Assembly: GCA_023412855.1 (NCBI GenBank)
Contig: JAEZRJ010000006.1
Span: forward strand, 1 to 27,454
Source of the DNA: Bacillota bacterium
Lineage (GTDB): Bacteria; Bacillota; Clostridia; Lachnospirales; Lachnospiraceae
Direction of reading: 5' to 3'
Length of the DNA: 27,454 bases
The notes below the pieces were generated by a model. That model was not told the origin of the DNA. It saw only the letters and a program-made list of their open reading frames with translations, and made no database searches. Both the position numbers and the translations under genes were made by a program. Positions 1 to 7,907 of this stretch are shown in pieces; the stretch's first letter is position 1, and every line of letters starts with the position of its first letter.

Positions 1-200
1 TTTAGGTTGCATCCTTTCGGATGCCGTTCTCTGAATTTTCATTCATTTCCTGCTTCTCGCTCTTTCGAACGATGCAGTTATTTCAGAATTTTCAGGGTTG
101 TATTACTGTTTACTTGTCAAGGTTCTGTTCGCTGCCGCTCTGTCATTCTTCATCGGCAACGAAGATGAGTATATCATTACCCACATGGGATTGTCAACAC
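1..200 (-). promoter_or_regulatory. strong promoter and leader, probably of an rRNA operon lying left of the window
   Basis: Read on the minus strand, this gene-free stretch has an AT-rich tract followed by TTGACA (192-197), an 18-bp spacer and TATACT (168-173). This is a near-consensus promoter with an UP-like element, firing toward the left edge. About 170 nt of leader follow, containing the block CCTTGACAAGTAAACAG, which I remember from 16S rRNA leaders of Lachnospiraceae. No protein-like reading frame is convincing here. The promoter is seen directly. The rRNA assignment is an inference, because the 16S sequence itself would start just outside the window. Confidence 0.5.
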
Positions 201-286
201 ATTTTTGGAAAAATTTTTAAGGTTTTTCTGCTGACTGTTTTTCTTCTATATATAATGGGTACAAAGCCCGGATTAAAGCCCATTAA

Positions 287-760
287 CTATAACGTGGCAA
301 TCCAATTGGCGATGTAATTTTTATTGTATACGTTTATGAGGATTGTACTCTGGTGAGTCCACTCCATAACCTTTTCACCGAACTGTCCCGTCGGGAAGCT
401 TCCGATAATGACATATAATATCCAGAAAACCGCCAGTACCTCTAGAGCACCTGCTACCATTCCCAGCAGCTTATTGATAAGGTTGATGACCGGAAGCTTT
501 GCAATGGTTTCCAGCGATTTCATCAATACACCTATTAGACGATACAGCATGCTAACCACAACTAACAGGACAACAGAAATTATTGTGGTCTTTGTATTTT
601 TCTGCATAACGCTTGCAAAAAGCAGAAGTGCTATGGAAAGTACGACTAAGGCCATAAATAACGATACCAAACTGTTCACTTCTTTTGCAAATCCGTTTTT
701 AAATCCCTTTAAAGCACGCCACAGCGCAAACGCAATAAAAATTATTACTAATAAATTCAC
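287..760 (-). CDS. CvpA-family membrane protein
   Basis: This encodes a 157-residue, very hydrophobic protein with about four membrane spans. The N-terminal segment followed by a GFKNGFAKE-type loop fits the CvpA family (named from colicin V production), small inner-membrane proteins linked to envelope processes. It starts at GTG (760), with AGGAG eight bases upstream; that site overlaps the stop of the preceding gene. The gap to the upstream DUF5711-like gene is only 11 bp, so the two are very likely co-transcribed and translationally linked. The exact molecular role of clostridial CvpA paralogues is not settled, so only the family is called. Confidence 0.75.
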   Translation of the reverse strand: MNLLVIIFIAFALWRALKGFKNGFAKEVNSLVSLFMALVVLSIALLLFASVMQKNTKTTIISVVLLVVVSMLYRLIGVLMKSLETIAKLPVINLINKLLGMVAGALEVLAVFWILYVIIGSFPTGQFGEKVMEWTHQSTILINVYNKNYIANWIATL

Positions 761-771
761 GTATTTCGCTC

Positions 772-1977
772 CTATTTCATTTCGATTATGTTCATCTTAT
801 CCTGAGTCATCATAATAAAGCGGTTCGTTTTTTCTGTAGGCACAAATAAATAGGCTGTTTCTTCAAAAGGTGCCTTGAAGCGTTCCACTCCCTGCATATT
901 GCTTACACTGTATTCCGTCTCACCGTAAATAACGATATCACCCTTATCAAAAATAATGTCCTTGTACTCCATATCGAACTTTTTAGAGGTTACAAGCCTT
1001 CCTTCCGCATTGTAGACGTCCAATCGATATTTCGCATCGCCTTCTGTATCCAGAAACACTAAGCCCACGTATTGGTCACTGTAAAAAATACTCTGTACCT
1101 CTTCACCAAGGAGATTCTCCGCCGCACTTGTAGGCTTCTGATTCCCGGTAAAAAACATAATTCTATCATCTGCTACCGCAAAAACAGTACTTGAATTAAT
1201 AAATTTGATAAAAGGCACCACCGTCCCCTGATAATCATAACCGCTGACAAACCGATCCGAAGATTGGTTCTGCCCCACCTCTCCGAAATTGTGAAATGCT
1301 ATAGAAGTCTTCATCATGCCACTGTCCACATAGAAATAAGAAATGGCAAGCAGCTCTCCATTAGGGGAAATACTGATGTCTATGGGATATCCTGACTTGT
1401 CCATAGTCGTTTCTGCCTTCACCAATATATTTCCCGCCGTATCGAACAGGTTGATTCTTGTAATATCCGCATCGTCCAATATCGCGGCAACCACACCGTT
1501 TCTTGCAACACAGAAATTCCGAATGGGCATATTGGTAGTTATTTCTCCCATGCTCCCCGTTTCGTTCATTACATATATCGTTCTGCCATTGTAATCTCCT
1601 ATCGCAACTACAGAGCCGTTCACATCCACCATAGGATTCTGCATCTCATAGGTCTGGTTCCACTGTACATTTCCTTTGCTGTTCATACAGTTAGCACCGT
1701 CCTTACTATAAGTAAGGATGCTCGTCCCCAAGGAGCAATAATAAGAACCCTCCACCTTTGAAATGGGAACGGAATTGGTCACTATGCTCTCACTGTAGGA
1801 TCTGTTCTGCCAACTTACCAAAAGAATCGCGACAATGGCAGCTACCAGCAGGACTCCCAACAAAGCTCTATAAAAAGTCGTCAGCTTATGGCTTCTTATT
1901 CTCTCTTTATAATTAATATTGCGGTTTCCGCTCTTTCTTTTTTCCTTGGAGCGCAAATATTCTCTGACATTTGCCAT
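772..1977 (-). CDS. DUF5711-like membrane-anchored protein, probable beta-propeller
   Basis: This 401-residue protein has a basic cytoplasmic N terminus (about 35 residues rich in Lys/Arg) and one membrane span at about 37-55. A long extracytoplasmic domain of repeated short beta-type segments follows (patterns such as GSVVAIGDYNGRTIYVMN), which looks like a WD40/PQQ-type propeller. Clostridial proteins of this architecture next to CvpA are usually annotated DUF5711. The function is unknown; a scaffold or envelope role is a guess. A promoter TTGAAG-N17-TAAAAT lies at 2036-2064. The ribosome site AAAGGGG is rather far (13 nt) from the ATG. Confidence 0.65.
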   Translation of the reverse strand: MANVREYLRSKEKRKSGNRNINYKERIRSHKLTTFYRALLGVLLVAAIVAILLVSWQNRSYSESIVTNSVPISKVEGSYYCSLGTSILTYSKDGANCMNSKGNVQWNQTYEMQNPMVDVNGSVVAIGDYNGRTIYVMNETGSMGEITTNMPIRNFCVARNGVVAAILDDADITRINLFDTAGNILVKAETTMDKSGYPIDISISPNGELLAISYFYVDSGMMKTSIAFHNFGEVGQNQSSDRFVSGYDYQGTVVPFIKFINSSTVFAVADDRIMFFTGNQKPTSAAENLLGEEVQSIFYSDQYVGLVFLDTEGDAKYRLDVYNAEGRLVTSKKFDMEYKDIIFDKGDIVIYGETEYSVSNMQGVERFKAPFEETAYLFVPTEKTNRFIMMTQDKMNIIEMK

Positions 1978-2035
1978 TATTATAACGATGCCCCTTTGCT
2001 GCTATTATTTGGAAACACTAAACCATGTGCTTTTT

Positions 2036-2064
2036 ATTTTATCATACTTGCAGGATGGCTTCAA
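2036..2064 (-). promoter_or_regulatory. sigma-70-type promoter for the DUF5711-cvpA pair
   Basis: On the minus strand TTGAAG (2059-2064) and TAAAAT (2036-2041) are separated by exactly 17 bp, about 60 bp upstream of the ATG at 1977. This fits a vegetative promoter for the two-gene unit running to 287. Confidence 0.6.
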
Positions 2065-2127
2065 TTATTTTAGTTTCCAGATACCTTAACGGTTACGTTT
2101 CGTTACTGAGAACGGAATGAACAGTAA

Positions 2128-2799
2128 CTACGGTTCCTCCAGCGCTTCATTCATCTCTACCGCCGCCTCTTTGAACTCTTCCATCTTCTCAAAATTGTTG
2201 ACTGTAGTTATCGCCATCGCACATATGATAATAAAAATGCAGATGACTACTGCACGGATAATATCATATACCGGTGATTCCGGCAATACCTCGGTCTGGC
2301 TTAGTGCCACCAGCTCCGCCTGCGAAGAAGCGGCCCTCGCCTCTTCTTCTTTCTTTTCACTTTGTCTCGCATACGGCCCCCTTTTCATTTCTTCCTCATA
2401 AGTAAGGCCCAGATATTTTCCCATAATAGGTTCTTTCTCATAAAAAATATAATAACCCTCGATAGGTTGTCCCCCGTTACCATCACCGACCAGTATCCCC
2501 TCACACATACCTTCTGTATGCTTCCACATATCCGTATTCAGGCAGCCAACCTCTTCGTATTCTGAAAAAAAGATTTCTTTTTCAGCATTTTCCCTCATAT
2601 TCTTTTTTTCCGCACCATATATGATATAAGTTTCCTCACAGGAATTTCTTTCTCTTTTTCCATATAAGACGATTCTCTCGTTTCCTTCCGTCTCCTCGAT
2701 CTTAAATCGCTCTAAATAAGAGAGCACATAATCCTCTATATAAATTTTTCTTTTACCGTCTATTTTTCCGATTCTTTTGACAATTTCCGGCACTTTCAT
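2128..2799 (-). CDS. unknown tail-anchored membrane protein
   Basis: I do not recognise this 223-residue protein. The N-terminal 150 residues are charged and predicted soluble. They are followed by an Ala/Glu-rich linker with many charged residues (about 145-165) and one strong membrane span near residues 180-200 (segment IIRAVVICIFIIICAMAITT). A short acidic amphipathic tail rich in Glu and Met ends the protein. The shape suggests a cytoplasmic domain held at the membrane by a C-terminal anchor. The start is supported by GAGGAGG seven bases upstream of the ATG. The start codon lies inside a 9-bp inverted repeat (2798-2830) described separately. Confidence 0.6.
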   Translation of the reverse strand: MKVPEIVKRIGKIDGKRKIYIEDYVLSYLERFKIEETEGNERIVLYGKRERNSCEETYIIYGAEKKNMRENAEKEIFFSEYEEVGCLNTDMWKHTEGMCEGILVGDGNGGQPIEGYYIFYEKEPIMGKYLGLTYEEEMKRGPYARQSEKKEEEARAASSQAELVALSQTEVLPESPVYDIIRAVVICIFIIICAMAITTVNNFEKMEEFKEAAVEMNEALEEP

Positions 2800-2837
2800 G
2801 GGCGCACCTCCTCATACTGGATGCGCCCATTATAGCA
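2798..2837 (-). promoter_or_regulatory. inverted repeat spanning -10, ribosome site and start codon
   Basis: Arms at 2798-2806 (ATGGGCGCA) and 2822-2830 (TGCGCCCAT) are perfect 9-bp complements with a 15-base loop. The loop contains the whole Shine-Dalgarno sequence, and one arm contains the first bases of the start codon. An extended -10 (TGCTATAAT on the minus strand, 2829-2837) overlaps the other arm. If transcription starts from this -10, the distal arm is barely transcribed and the palindrome would act as a DNA operator. With a start farther upstream it would be an RNA hairpin. Confidence 0.5.
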
Positions 2838-3140
2838 CTGCCTTGCTCATATTTTTATCGGAATATGTCACGGTTTTTGAGACTTTTATCGACAAAGAAT
2901 AGCACTAAATTTTCTATATTATCCTCTCTATTTAAAAATGCAAGTAATATTACAGAAATAACACCCGTAGTTAATATATCTATACCAGCCCTTGACGAAT
3001 TGTCATATAAATTCCACAACCGCAGAAAAATTCAACGGCAAATTGAGAAAATGGTGCGTTTAAAAGAAACTGTTGTATAATAATTGAAAAAGGGATTATT
3101 TAATGCTCTACAGATTACAATGCGCAGATATAATGTAGGA
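2838..3140. other. AT-rich intergenic stretch with no convincing gene
   Basis: Between the unknown membrane protein and the hydrolase gene there are about 300 bases without a supported gene. A 54-codon minus-strand frame (2855-3019, TTG start, no good ribosome site) has a hydrophobic middle and looks like a possible gene remnant. A 71-codon plus-strand frame over it lacks a ribosome site. Nothing else is evident. Confidence 0.4.
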
Positions 3141-3170
3141 TTAAAATCCCTCTATCAAATTGGATTTTAA
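3141..3170 (-). terminator. possible terminator after the hydrolase gene
   Basis: TTAAAATCC (3141-3149) and GGATTTTAA (3162-3170) form a perfect 9-bp stem with a 12-base loop immediately downstream of the hydrolase stop on the minus strand. The stem is AT-rich and the following T run is short, so this is only a weak intrinsic terminator candidate. Confidence 0.35.
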
Positions 3171-3173
3171 AAA

Positions 3174-4094
3174 CTACCATTTTACTATCACTTTTGATAA
3201 TTTTGCATCAATATCCATTCTTGTTTTCTTGCATTCGCTCGGATTTTGCCTCCCGGATTTAAATGCAAATCTAATTAACAAGCCGGAAACCAATGGTATG
3301 ATAGACTCAAGCATAGTCTGCGGAAAAACAAAATGTGTTCCGTACTTATAAAGCAGCGATTGATATTGACTGTCATGGGCATATATTTCAAGCCTTTTTT
3401 CCATTCTTTTAATATACTTACAGGTGTCCCATAGCACGTCGTCTTCAGCACCTACAAAGATAATACTGCCTTTAATATTCTCAACCTTTATTTTTTCTTC
3501 CTCTCTTACAGGATGCAGTCTTTCTGATTCACGAAACATTTCTCTGCTTGCAATAAAATTCCCACTCTCTTTTGATTCCTTTTTAATCATTTGCCAATAT
3601 GCAGGATGACGATACGCATACGGAAGATACGGCAAAGGCTTTCCTTTATATGAAACACTTGATTCATTTGTACCCGGCCTTTCATGGGCGCCATCAAGCC
3701 TATCCTGATAAAATCCTTCCATAATAAAATCGCTCGGCGTTATAGCAATCGTTAATGTAATATCATGATAATATGATGCGGCAACCAAAGCCAACATACC
3801 GGTAGTGGAGGCTCCGACAATGCCGATTTTACTATTTTCTTGTGTTTTAAGATATTGAATGGCTGCCTCGAATCTCTCTAAAGGATAATTATGATGACCA
3901 TAGTCTTTTTTTGCAGGAGACATAGCCAATACATTACATCCCAGCTTCTGAAACCATTTCACACCTGAAACAGCCATTCTGTCATCAACAGCATCACCAA
4001 GCATCAGGATGAGCGCTCTGTCGCTTCTTGCAATGTTGGGATAATATGCTCCATAAAATCCATCTTCTTCTATATTTAAAAAAAGCTTTTTCAT
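3174..4094 (-). CDS. alpha/beta hydrolase, acyl-CoA thioesterase/BAAT C-terminal type
   Basis: This is a predicted cytoplasmic serine hydrolase of 306 residues. IGIVGASTTGMLAL near residue 90 is the nucleophile elbow, with Ser in a GASTTG context instead of the usual GxSxG. GAEDDVLWD toward the C terminus resembles the acid-containing turn of the BAAT/acyl-CoA thioester hydrolase C-terminal family. YGTHFVFP is the likely catalytic His region. Translation is placed at ATG 4094, because GAGAGGG lies six bases upstream; a TTG five codons earlier has no better support. The substrate is unknown. The gene stands alone between two terminator-like structures, so its context says little about its job. 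Confidence 0.65.
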   Translation of the reverse strand: MKKLFLNIEEDGFYGAYYPNIARSDRALILMLGDAVDDRMAVSGVKWFQKLGCNVLAMSPAKKDYGHHNYPLERFEAAIQYLKTQENSKIGIVGASTTGMLALVAASYYHDITLTIAITPSDFIMEGFYQDRLDGAHERPGTNESSVSYKGKPLPYLPYAYRHPAYWQMIKKESKESGNFIASREMFRESERLHPVREEEKIKVENIKGSIIFVGAEDDVLWDTCKYIKRMEKRLEIYAHDSQYQSLLYKYGTHFVFPQTMLESIIPLVSGLLIRFAFKSGRQNPSECKKTRMDIDAKLSKVIVKW

Positions 4095-4154
4095 GCTATT
4101 CCCTCTCAAATTCTTATTTACCTATGTGCAAGTGTTTGGCATATAAATATTCCA

Positions 4155-4258
4155 AAACAAAAACAAGTCCTCCAATAAAGATTATTTACAATTCATCAGT
4201 AATCGTTTCGCTATGAGCTAAACATCTATGATTTTCGTAAACATCCTTATTGGAGGAC
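4155..4258 (-). terminator. long-loop inverted repeat, probable galM terminator
   Basis: GTCCTCCAATAA (4167-4178) and TTATTGGAGGAC (4247-4258) are perfect 12-bp complements about 68 bases apart, just downstream of the galM stop. On the minus strand the second arm is followed by a T-rich run (TTGTTTTTGTTTT), as in an intrinsic terminator. The loop is far larger than usual. It may fold further, or the structure may be a small MITE-like palindrome serving as terminator. Confidence 0.5.
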
Positions 4259-4268
4259 CACGTTTGTG

Positions 4269-5315
4269 TTATACTTCGAATTTGTAAACAGTGGTAGTAT
4301 CGTATTCTCTGTCCGGTCCGAAAACTGCTGACGGGAAGGAGGGCTCATTTGCCGTATCGGGATAATATTGAGTCTCCAGACATAAGCCATATCTTCTATT
4401 GTAAGAAATACCGCCCTTTCCTGTATCCTTTGTCATGAAGTTGCCTGCATAGAATTGAACGCCCGGCAGATCTGTATAGGTTTTCATAATTCTTCCGCTG
4501 GAAGGCTCTTCCACGGTGGCGATATGGCGCAGAACGCCTTCTTCTCCATCCAATACCCAGTTGTGGTCATAACCGCCCGTAAGCTTAAGCTGTTCAAAAT
4601 CGTCTTCGATTCTGTCTCCGATACGTCTGGGGCTTGTGAAGTCCATAGGGGTTCCTGCCACGGGTACTATTTCACCAGTGGGAATTGCTCCTGCCACTAC
4701 CGGTGTATAATTGCCCGCGTTTATGGTAAGCACATGTTCATAGATTTCGCCTGCACCATGTCCGGCAAGGTTAAAATATGTATGATTCGTCATATTTATA
4801 ATCGTATTCTTATCGCTGGTCGCATGATAGTGAATACGCAGCTCGTTATCATCGGTAAGCGTATAGGTTACCGTTATCTTCTTATTTCCCGGAAATCCCA
4901 ACTCTCCGTCCTTGGTCTCCAAAGATAAAGCGATACTGGTCTCCGTGGCCTCTGTCACATCCCACACTTTTTTATGATAACCCAGACTCGCATGGCTGTG
5001 CAGGTTATTCGGCCCGTCATTCATATCCAGCTTATAGGTCACACCCTCCAGTACGAAGGACGCTCCTGCTATACGGTTGGCATTCGGCCCTATCGTTGCC
5101 CCGTGATTAGGAGCATTGACAAAATAGCCCTCAAGGTCTCCATAGCCAAGAACCACATCTGCAAACTTTCCTTCTTTATCCGGTACACAGAGGCTCTGGA
5201 GTATAGCACCGTAATTGATTATCTGTGCCTGCATTCCATTTTTATTCTCCAGAGAATAAAGATTAATTACCTTTCCGTCTTTCGTCTCTCCAAACTGCGT
5301 TGTTCTTATACCCAT
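4269..5315 (-). CDS. galM: aldose 1-epimerase (galactose mutarotase)
   Basis: This enzyme interconverts the alpha and beta anomers of galactose or glucose, feeding the Leloir pathway in the cytoplasm. The 348-residue length is typical. Family signatures include NLHSHASLGYHKKVW (His106/His108 region), the catalytic acid His178 in MTNHTYFNL, and the catalytic base Glu314 in CLETQYYPD. A longer open frame extends upstream. The start is set at ATG 5315, because AAGGAGGT sits seven bases before it and the protein then begins as family members do. It lies 37 bp after recR on the same strand and is probably the last gene of the pfk-dnaX-ybaB-recR transcript, before the terminator at 4155-4258. Confidence 0.9.
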   Translation of the reverse strand: MGIRTTQFGETKDGKVINLYSLENKNGMQAQIINYGAILQSLCVPDKEGKFADVVLGYGDLEGYFVNAPNHGATIGPNANRIAGASFVLEGVTYKLDMNDGPNNLHSHASLGYHKKVWDVTEATETSIALSLETKDGELGFPGNKKITVTYTLTDDNELRIHYHATSDKNTIINMTNHTYFNLAGHGAGEIYEHVLTINAGNYTPVVAGAIPTGEIVPVAGTPMDFTSPRRIGDRIEDDFEQLKLTGGYDHNWVLDGEEGVLRHIATVEEPSSGRIMKTYTDLPGVQFYAGNFMTKDTGKGGISYNRRYGLCLETQYYPDTANEPSFPSAVFGPDREYDTTTVYKFEV

Positions 5316-5352
5316 CCTAATTACCTCCTTATCTTCTTTCGCTCTTATATTG

Positions 5353-5949
5353 TTATAGCTCGGTCCTTCCTTCCAAAGCACGGAGCAGCGTTACCTCATC
5401 GATGTACTCCAAGTCGCCGCCTACCGGCACTCCGCTGGCAATTCTGGTCACTCTTATTCCAACAGGCTTGATAAGCTTGCTAATATACATAGCAGTAGTC
5501 TCACCTTCCAAACTGGAGTTGGTGGCTATGATCACTTCCTCTACTTCGCCTTCCAGCCTCGCCATAAGCTCCTTCAGCTTAATATCGTTTGGTCCGATGC
5601 CGAGCATAGGGGAAATAGCGCCGTGAAGCACATGGTATACTCCCTCGTATTTACCGGTTTTCTCGTAAGCCGCCAGATCTCTCGTATTCTCTACGACCAT
5701 AATGATGCTGTGGTTTCTTTTTCCATTCGCACACACGGGACATACTTCCTGATCAGTCAGTGTAAAACAGTTCTGGCAGTAGCGGACGTTCTCCTTCGCC
5801 TCCAATATGGTGCTCGCCAGCCGCTGCACTCTCTCTTTGGGCATGTTGATTAAATGAAAAGCCAGCCTCCCCGCCGATTTCGCACCGATTCCCGGAAGTC
5901 CCGATAATTCATCGATTAATTTATTAATAGGTCCGCTGTATAGGTCCAT
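5353..5949 (-). CDS. recR: recombination mediator protein RecR
   Basis: RecR acts with RecF/RecO to load RecA on gapped DNA. The 198-residue protein shows the expected layout: a helix-hairpin-helix at about 8-30 (LIDELSGLPGIGAKSAGRLA), a zinc site with Cys58, Cys61, Cys70 and Cys73, and a Toprim domain starting near residue 81 with Glu87 in VVENTRD. The start overlaps the ybaB stop by one base (TAATG), which indicates translational coupling. The ybaB-recR pair next to dnaX is a classic bacterial arrangement. Confidence 0.97.
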   Translation of the reverse strand: MDLYSGPINKLIDELSGLPGIGAKSAGRLAFHLINMPKERVQRLASTILEAKENVRYCQNCFTLTDQEVCPVCANGKRNHSIIMVVENTRDLAAYEKTGKYEGVYHVLHGAISPMLGIGPNDIKLKELMARLEGEVEEVIIATNSSLEGETTAMYISKLIKPVGIRVTRIASGVPVGGDLEYIDEVTLLRALEGRTEL

Positions 5950-6299
5950 TAGAACGGAAAGCCTCCTCCAAGACCTAAACCGCCGGTCATCTTATTCATT
6001 ACTTCCGCATTCGCCTCTTCTGCCTGACGAAGCGCTTCGTTCGTTGCCGCAACAATCAAATCTTCCAGCATCTCGATATCTTCAGGATCTACCACCTCCG
6101 CAGAAAGCTTCACCTTTGTGATTTCTTTTTTACCCGTTACCGTAACTTCAACCGCTCCGCCGCCTGCTGCTGCGGTGAACTCCTTCGTCTCCATTTCCTT
6201 TTGGTTTTCTTCCATCTGTCTTTGCATGCGCTGTGCCTGCTTCATCAGATTATTCATATTACCCGGCATACCTCCGGAAAATCCTCCACGCTTTGCCAT
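5949..6299 (-). CDS. ybaB: YbaB/EbfC nucleoid-associated protein
   Basis: This is a 116-residue DNA-binding protein of the YbaB/EbfC family, a homodimer that binds DNA and often sits between dnaX and recR. A Met/Gln-rich coiled helix (MNNLMKQAQRMQRQMEE) is followed by the beta core (VEVTVTGKKEITKVKLS) and a helix containing EMLEDLIVAATNEAL. Both ends are Gly-rich (GGFSGGMPGNM and GLGLGGGFPF), as is usual in Firmicutes. It is coupled to recR by a one-base overlap. Confidence 0.95.
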   Translation of the reverse strand: MAKRGGFSGGMPGNMNNLMKQAQRMQRQMEENQKEMETKEFTAAAGGGAVEVTVTGKKEITKVKLSAEVVDPEDIEMLEDLIVAATNEALRQAEEANAEVMNKMTGGLGLGGGFPF

Positions 6300-6332
6300 T
6301 TGCTTTCCATCCTCCTATTTTTAAATTATTCT

Positions 6333-7904
6333 TTATTCGTTTTCTATTTCTATATCCATGTGAATGACCTGACTCAGATCGATATACGAATCTTCAAATT
6401 CTTTATCGCTTCCTATGCCTTGTACGTTCACTTCGATTTCTTTTTGTATCGCATCAGAAATGATGCGCTGCAGCTGCTCCTTATTGTCCGGGTTCTTCAT
6501 CAGGTAGTCGGAGGCCGGCCCGTCTGCCACCACTATCATCAGCCTGTTGTCCCCCCCAAGGCTCAGTCTTGCATCCTTGAGATAGGTCTTCATCGGCTGG
6601 CCCGTATTCATAACGATAGAGGGCCACCGCTCCACCACTGCTTTTACATCCTCCGGAACCGCCTTGGGCAGCTCTGCTTTTGCCCGTTTTATCTGCTCCG
6701 TCCGCCCGCTGTCCGGCACACCGGCACTTTGGGGCATTACTACGGCCACACCTTTTTCTACCTTATCCTCCAGCTCTCTCACCCGGCCGAGCAAAGACTG
6801 TTCATCCGTCTCCATGCTGGGCTTGCATAACTTGATAAGCGATATCTCTATCAATATCCTTTTCTGGGCCGCATAACGAAGCTTTCCCGAAAGCTCGGAA
6901 AAAATGCGGATATATCTTATGATTGTATCCATATCCGTCTTTTGCGCTTCTTCCTTCAGCCTTTCCAGATTTTCACTGGACACGTCTATAACGTCCTCGA
7001 TATCATCAGAAGTAAGCACCAAGAGAAGATTTCTCAAATACCATGTAAAATCAGTCACGAACTGGGACAATTCCCTTCCCTGAATGACTATCTCTTCTAA
7101 TAATTCGATACAGCCGGATACATTTCTATCCAGAACCTGCTCAAACAGCCTGCTGAAAAACACGGTATCCACCGCACCCAGCACATCCAGCACCTTATCA
7201 TAGGTAAGCTCTTCTCCAAAATGAAAGGCAACACACTGGTCTAACAGGCTTAAAGCATCTCTCATCGAGCCATCTGCCGTCTTGGCGATGTAGCGAAGAG
7301 CCTTATCCTCTACTTGTACACTTTCTGCCTGCATCAGTTCCCTCAGCCTGTCGGAAATTGTATCGATGGTAATTCTGCGGAAATCGTATCTCTGACATCT
7401 GGACAATATCGTTATCGGTATCTTATGGACTTCCGTGGTCGCCAGTATAAAAATGACGTAAGAGGGAGGTTCCTCCAGTGTCTTCAGCAAGGCGTTGAAG
7501 GCTCCTATGGATAGCATATGAACCTCGTCGATAATATAAACCTTATATTTCCCTTCCGCCGGAGAGTAGGATACCTCATCTACGATTTCGCGGATGTTAT
7601 CCACACCGTTATTAGAGGCAGCATCTATCTCGATAACATTCATGCTGGCTCCTGATGCAATTGCCTTGCATAGGGCACATTCTCCGCAGGGGCTCGCATC
7701 CTTCGGGCTTTGGCAGTTTACCGCCTTGGCGAAGATTTTCGCCACCGAAGTTTTGCCGGTTCCCCTCGTTCCGCAGAAAAGATACGCATGGCCGATGCGT
7801 TCTGCTTTTATTTGATTTTTCAGCGTGGTTACTATATGGTCCTGCCCCTTGACGTCTTCAAAGCCCTGAGGCCGGAACTTGCGATATAACGCAGTATAAG
7901 ACAT
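6333..7904 (-). CDS. dnaX: DNA polymerase III subunit gamma/tau
   Basis: This is the clamp-loader ATPase of the replicative polymerase. Within the 523 residues are Walker A GTRGTGKT (45-52), a zinc module with Cys64, Cys73, Cys76 and Cys79, the DEVH box (126-129), and the SRC sensor (168-170). The tau-type C-terminal region contains a DNA Pol III gamma/tau domain (about 400-510). The sequence is full length. I saw no strong slippery heptamer that would produce a short gamma form. It starts 3 bp after the phosphofructokinase stop, so the two are likely co-transcribed. Confidence 0.96.
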   Translation of the reverse strand: MSYTALYRKFRPQGFEDVKGQDHIVTTLKNQIKAERIGHAYLFCGTRGTGKTSVAKIFAKAVNCQSPKDASPCGECALCKAIASGASMNVIEIDAASNNGVDNIREIVDEVSYSPAEGKYKVYIIDEVHMLSIGAFNALLKTLEEPPSYVIFILATTEVHKIPITILSRCQRYDFRRITIDTISDRLRELMQAESVQVEDKALRYIAKTADGSMRDALSLLDQCVAFHFGEELTYDKVLDVLGAVDTVFFSRLFEQVLDRNVSGCIELLEEIVIQGRELSQFVTDFTWYLRNLLLVLTSDDIEDVIDVSSENLERLKEEAQKTDMDTIIRYIRIFSELSGKLRYAAQKRILIEISLIKLCKPSMETDEQSLLGRVRELEDKVEKGVAVVMPQSAGVPDSGRTEQIKRAKAELPKAVPEDVKAVVERWPSIVMNTGQPMKTYLKDARLSLGGDNRLMIVVADGPASDYLMKNPDNKEQLQRIISDAIQKEIEVNVQGIGSDKEFEDSYIDLSQVIHMDIEIENE

Positions 7905-7907
7905 AGT

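Noticed and set aside
21..317. 98-codon plus-strand frame at the left edge
   Set aside because: It lies over a minus-strand promoter and leader, lacks a ribosome site, and resembles the spurious proteins often predicted opposite rRNA leaders.
2102..2128. GTTACTG/CAGTAAC hairpin at the stop of the unknown membrane protein gene
   Set aside because: It has no T run and a short stem, so terminator function is not supported.
4455..4928. 157-codon plus-strand frame inside galM
   Set aside because: It is antisense to a clearly conserved gene, has no ribosome site, and its product looks like no protein family.
6201..6830. 209-codon plus-strand frame across ybaB and dnaX
   Set aside because: It is a shadow of two strong minus-strand genes, with His/Leu/Arg-rich, non-protein-like composition.
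6333..7904. Programmed frameshift in dnaX making a gamma form
   Set aside because: No clear slippery heptamer with a downstream hairpin was seen; short A runs are not in a good context.
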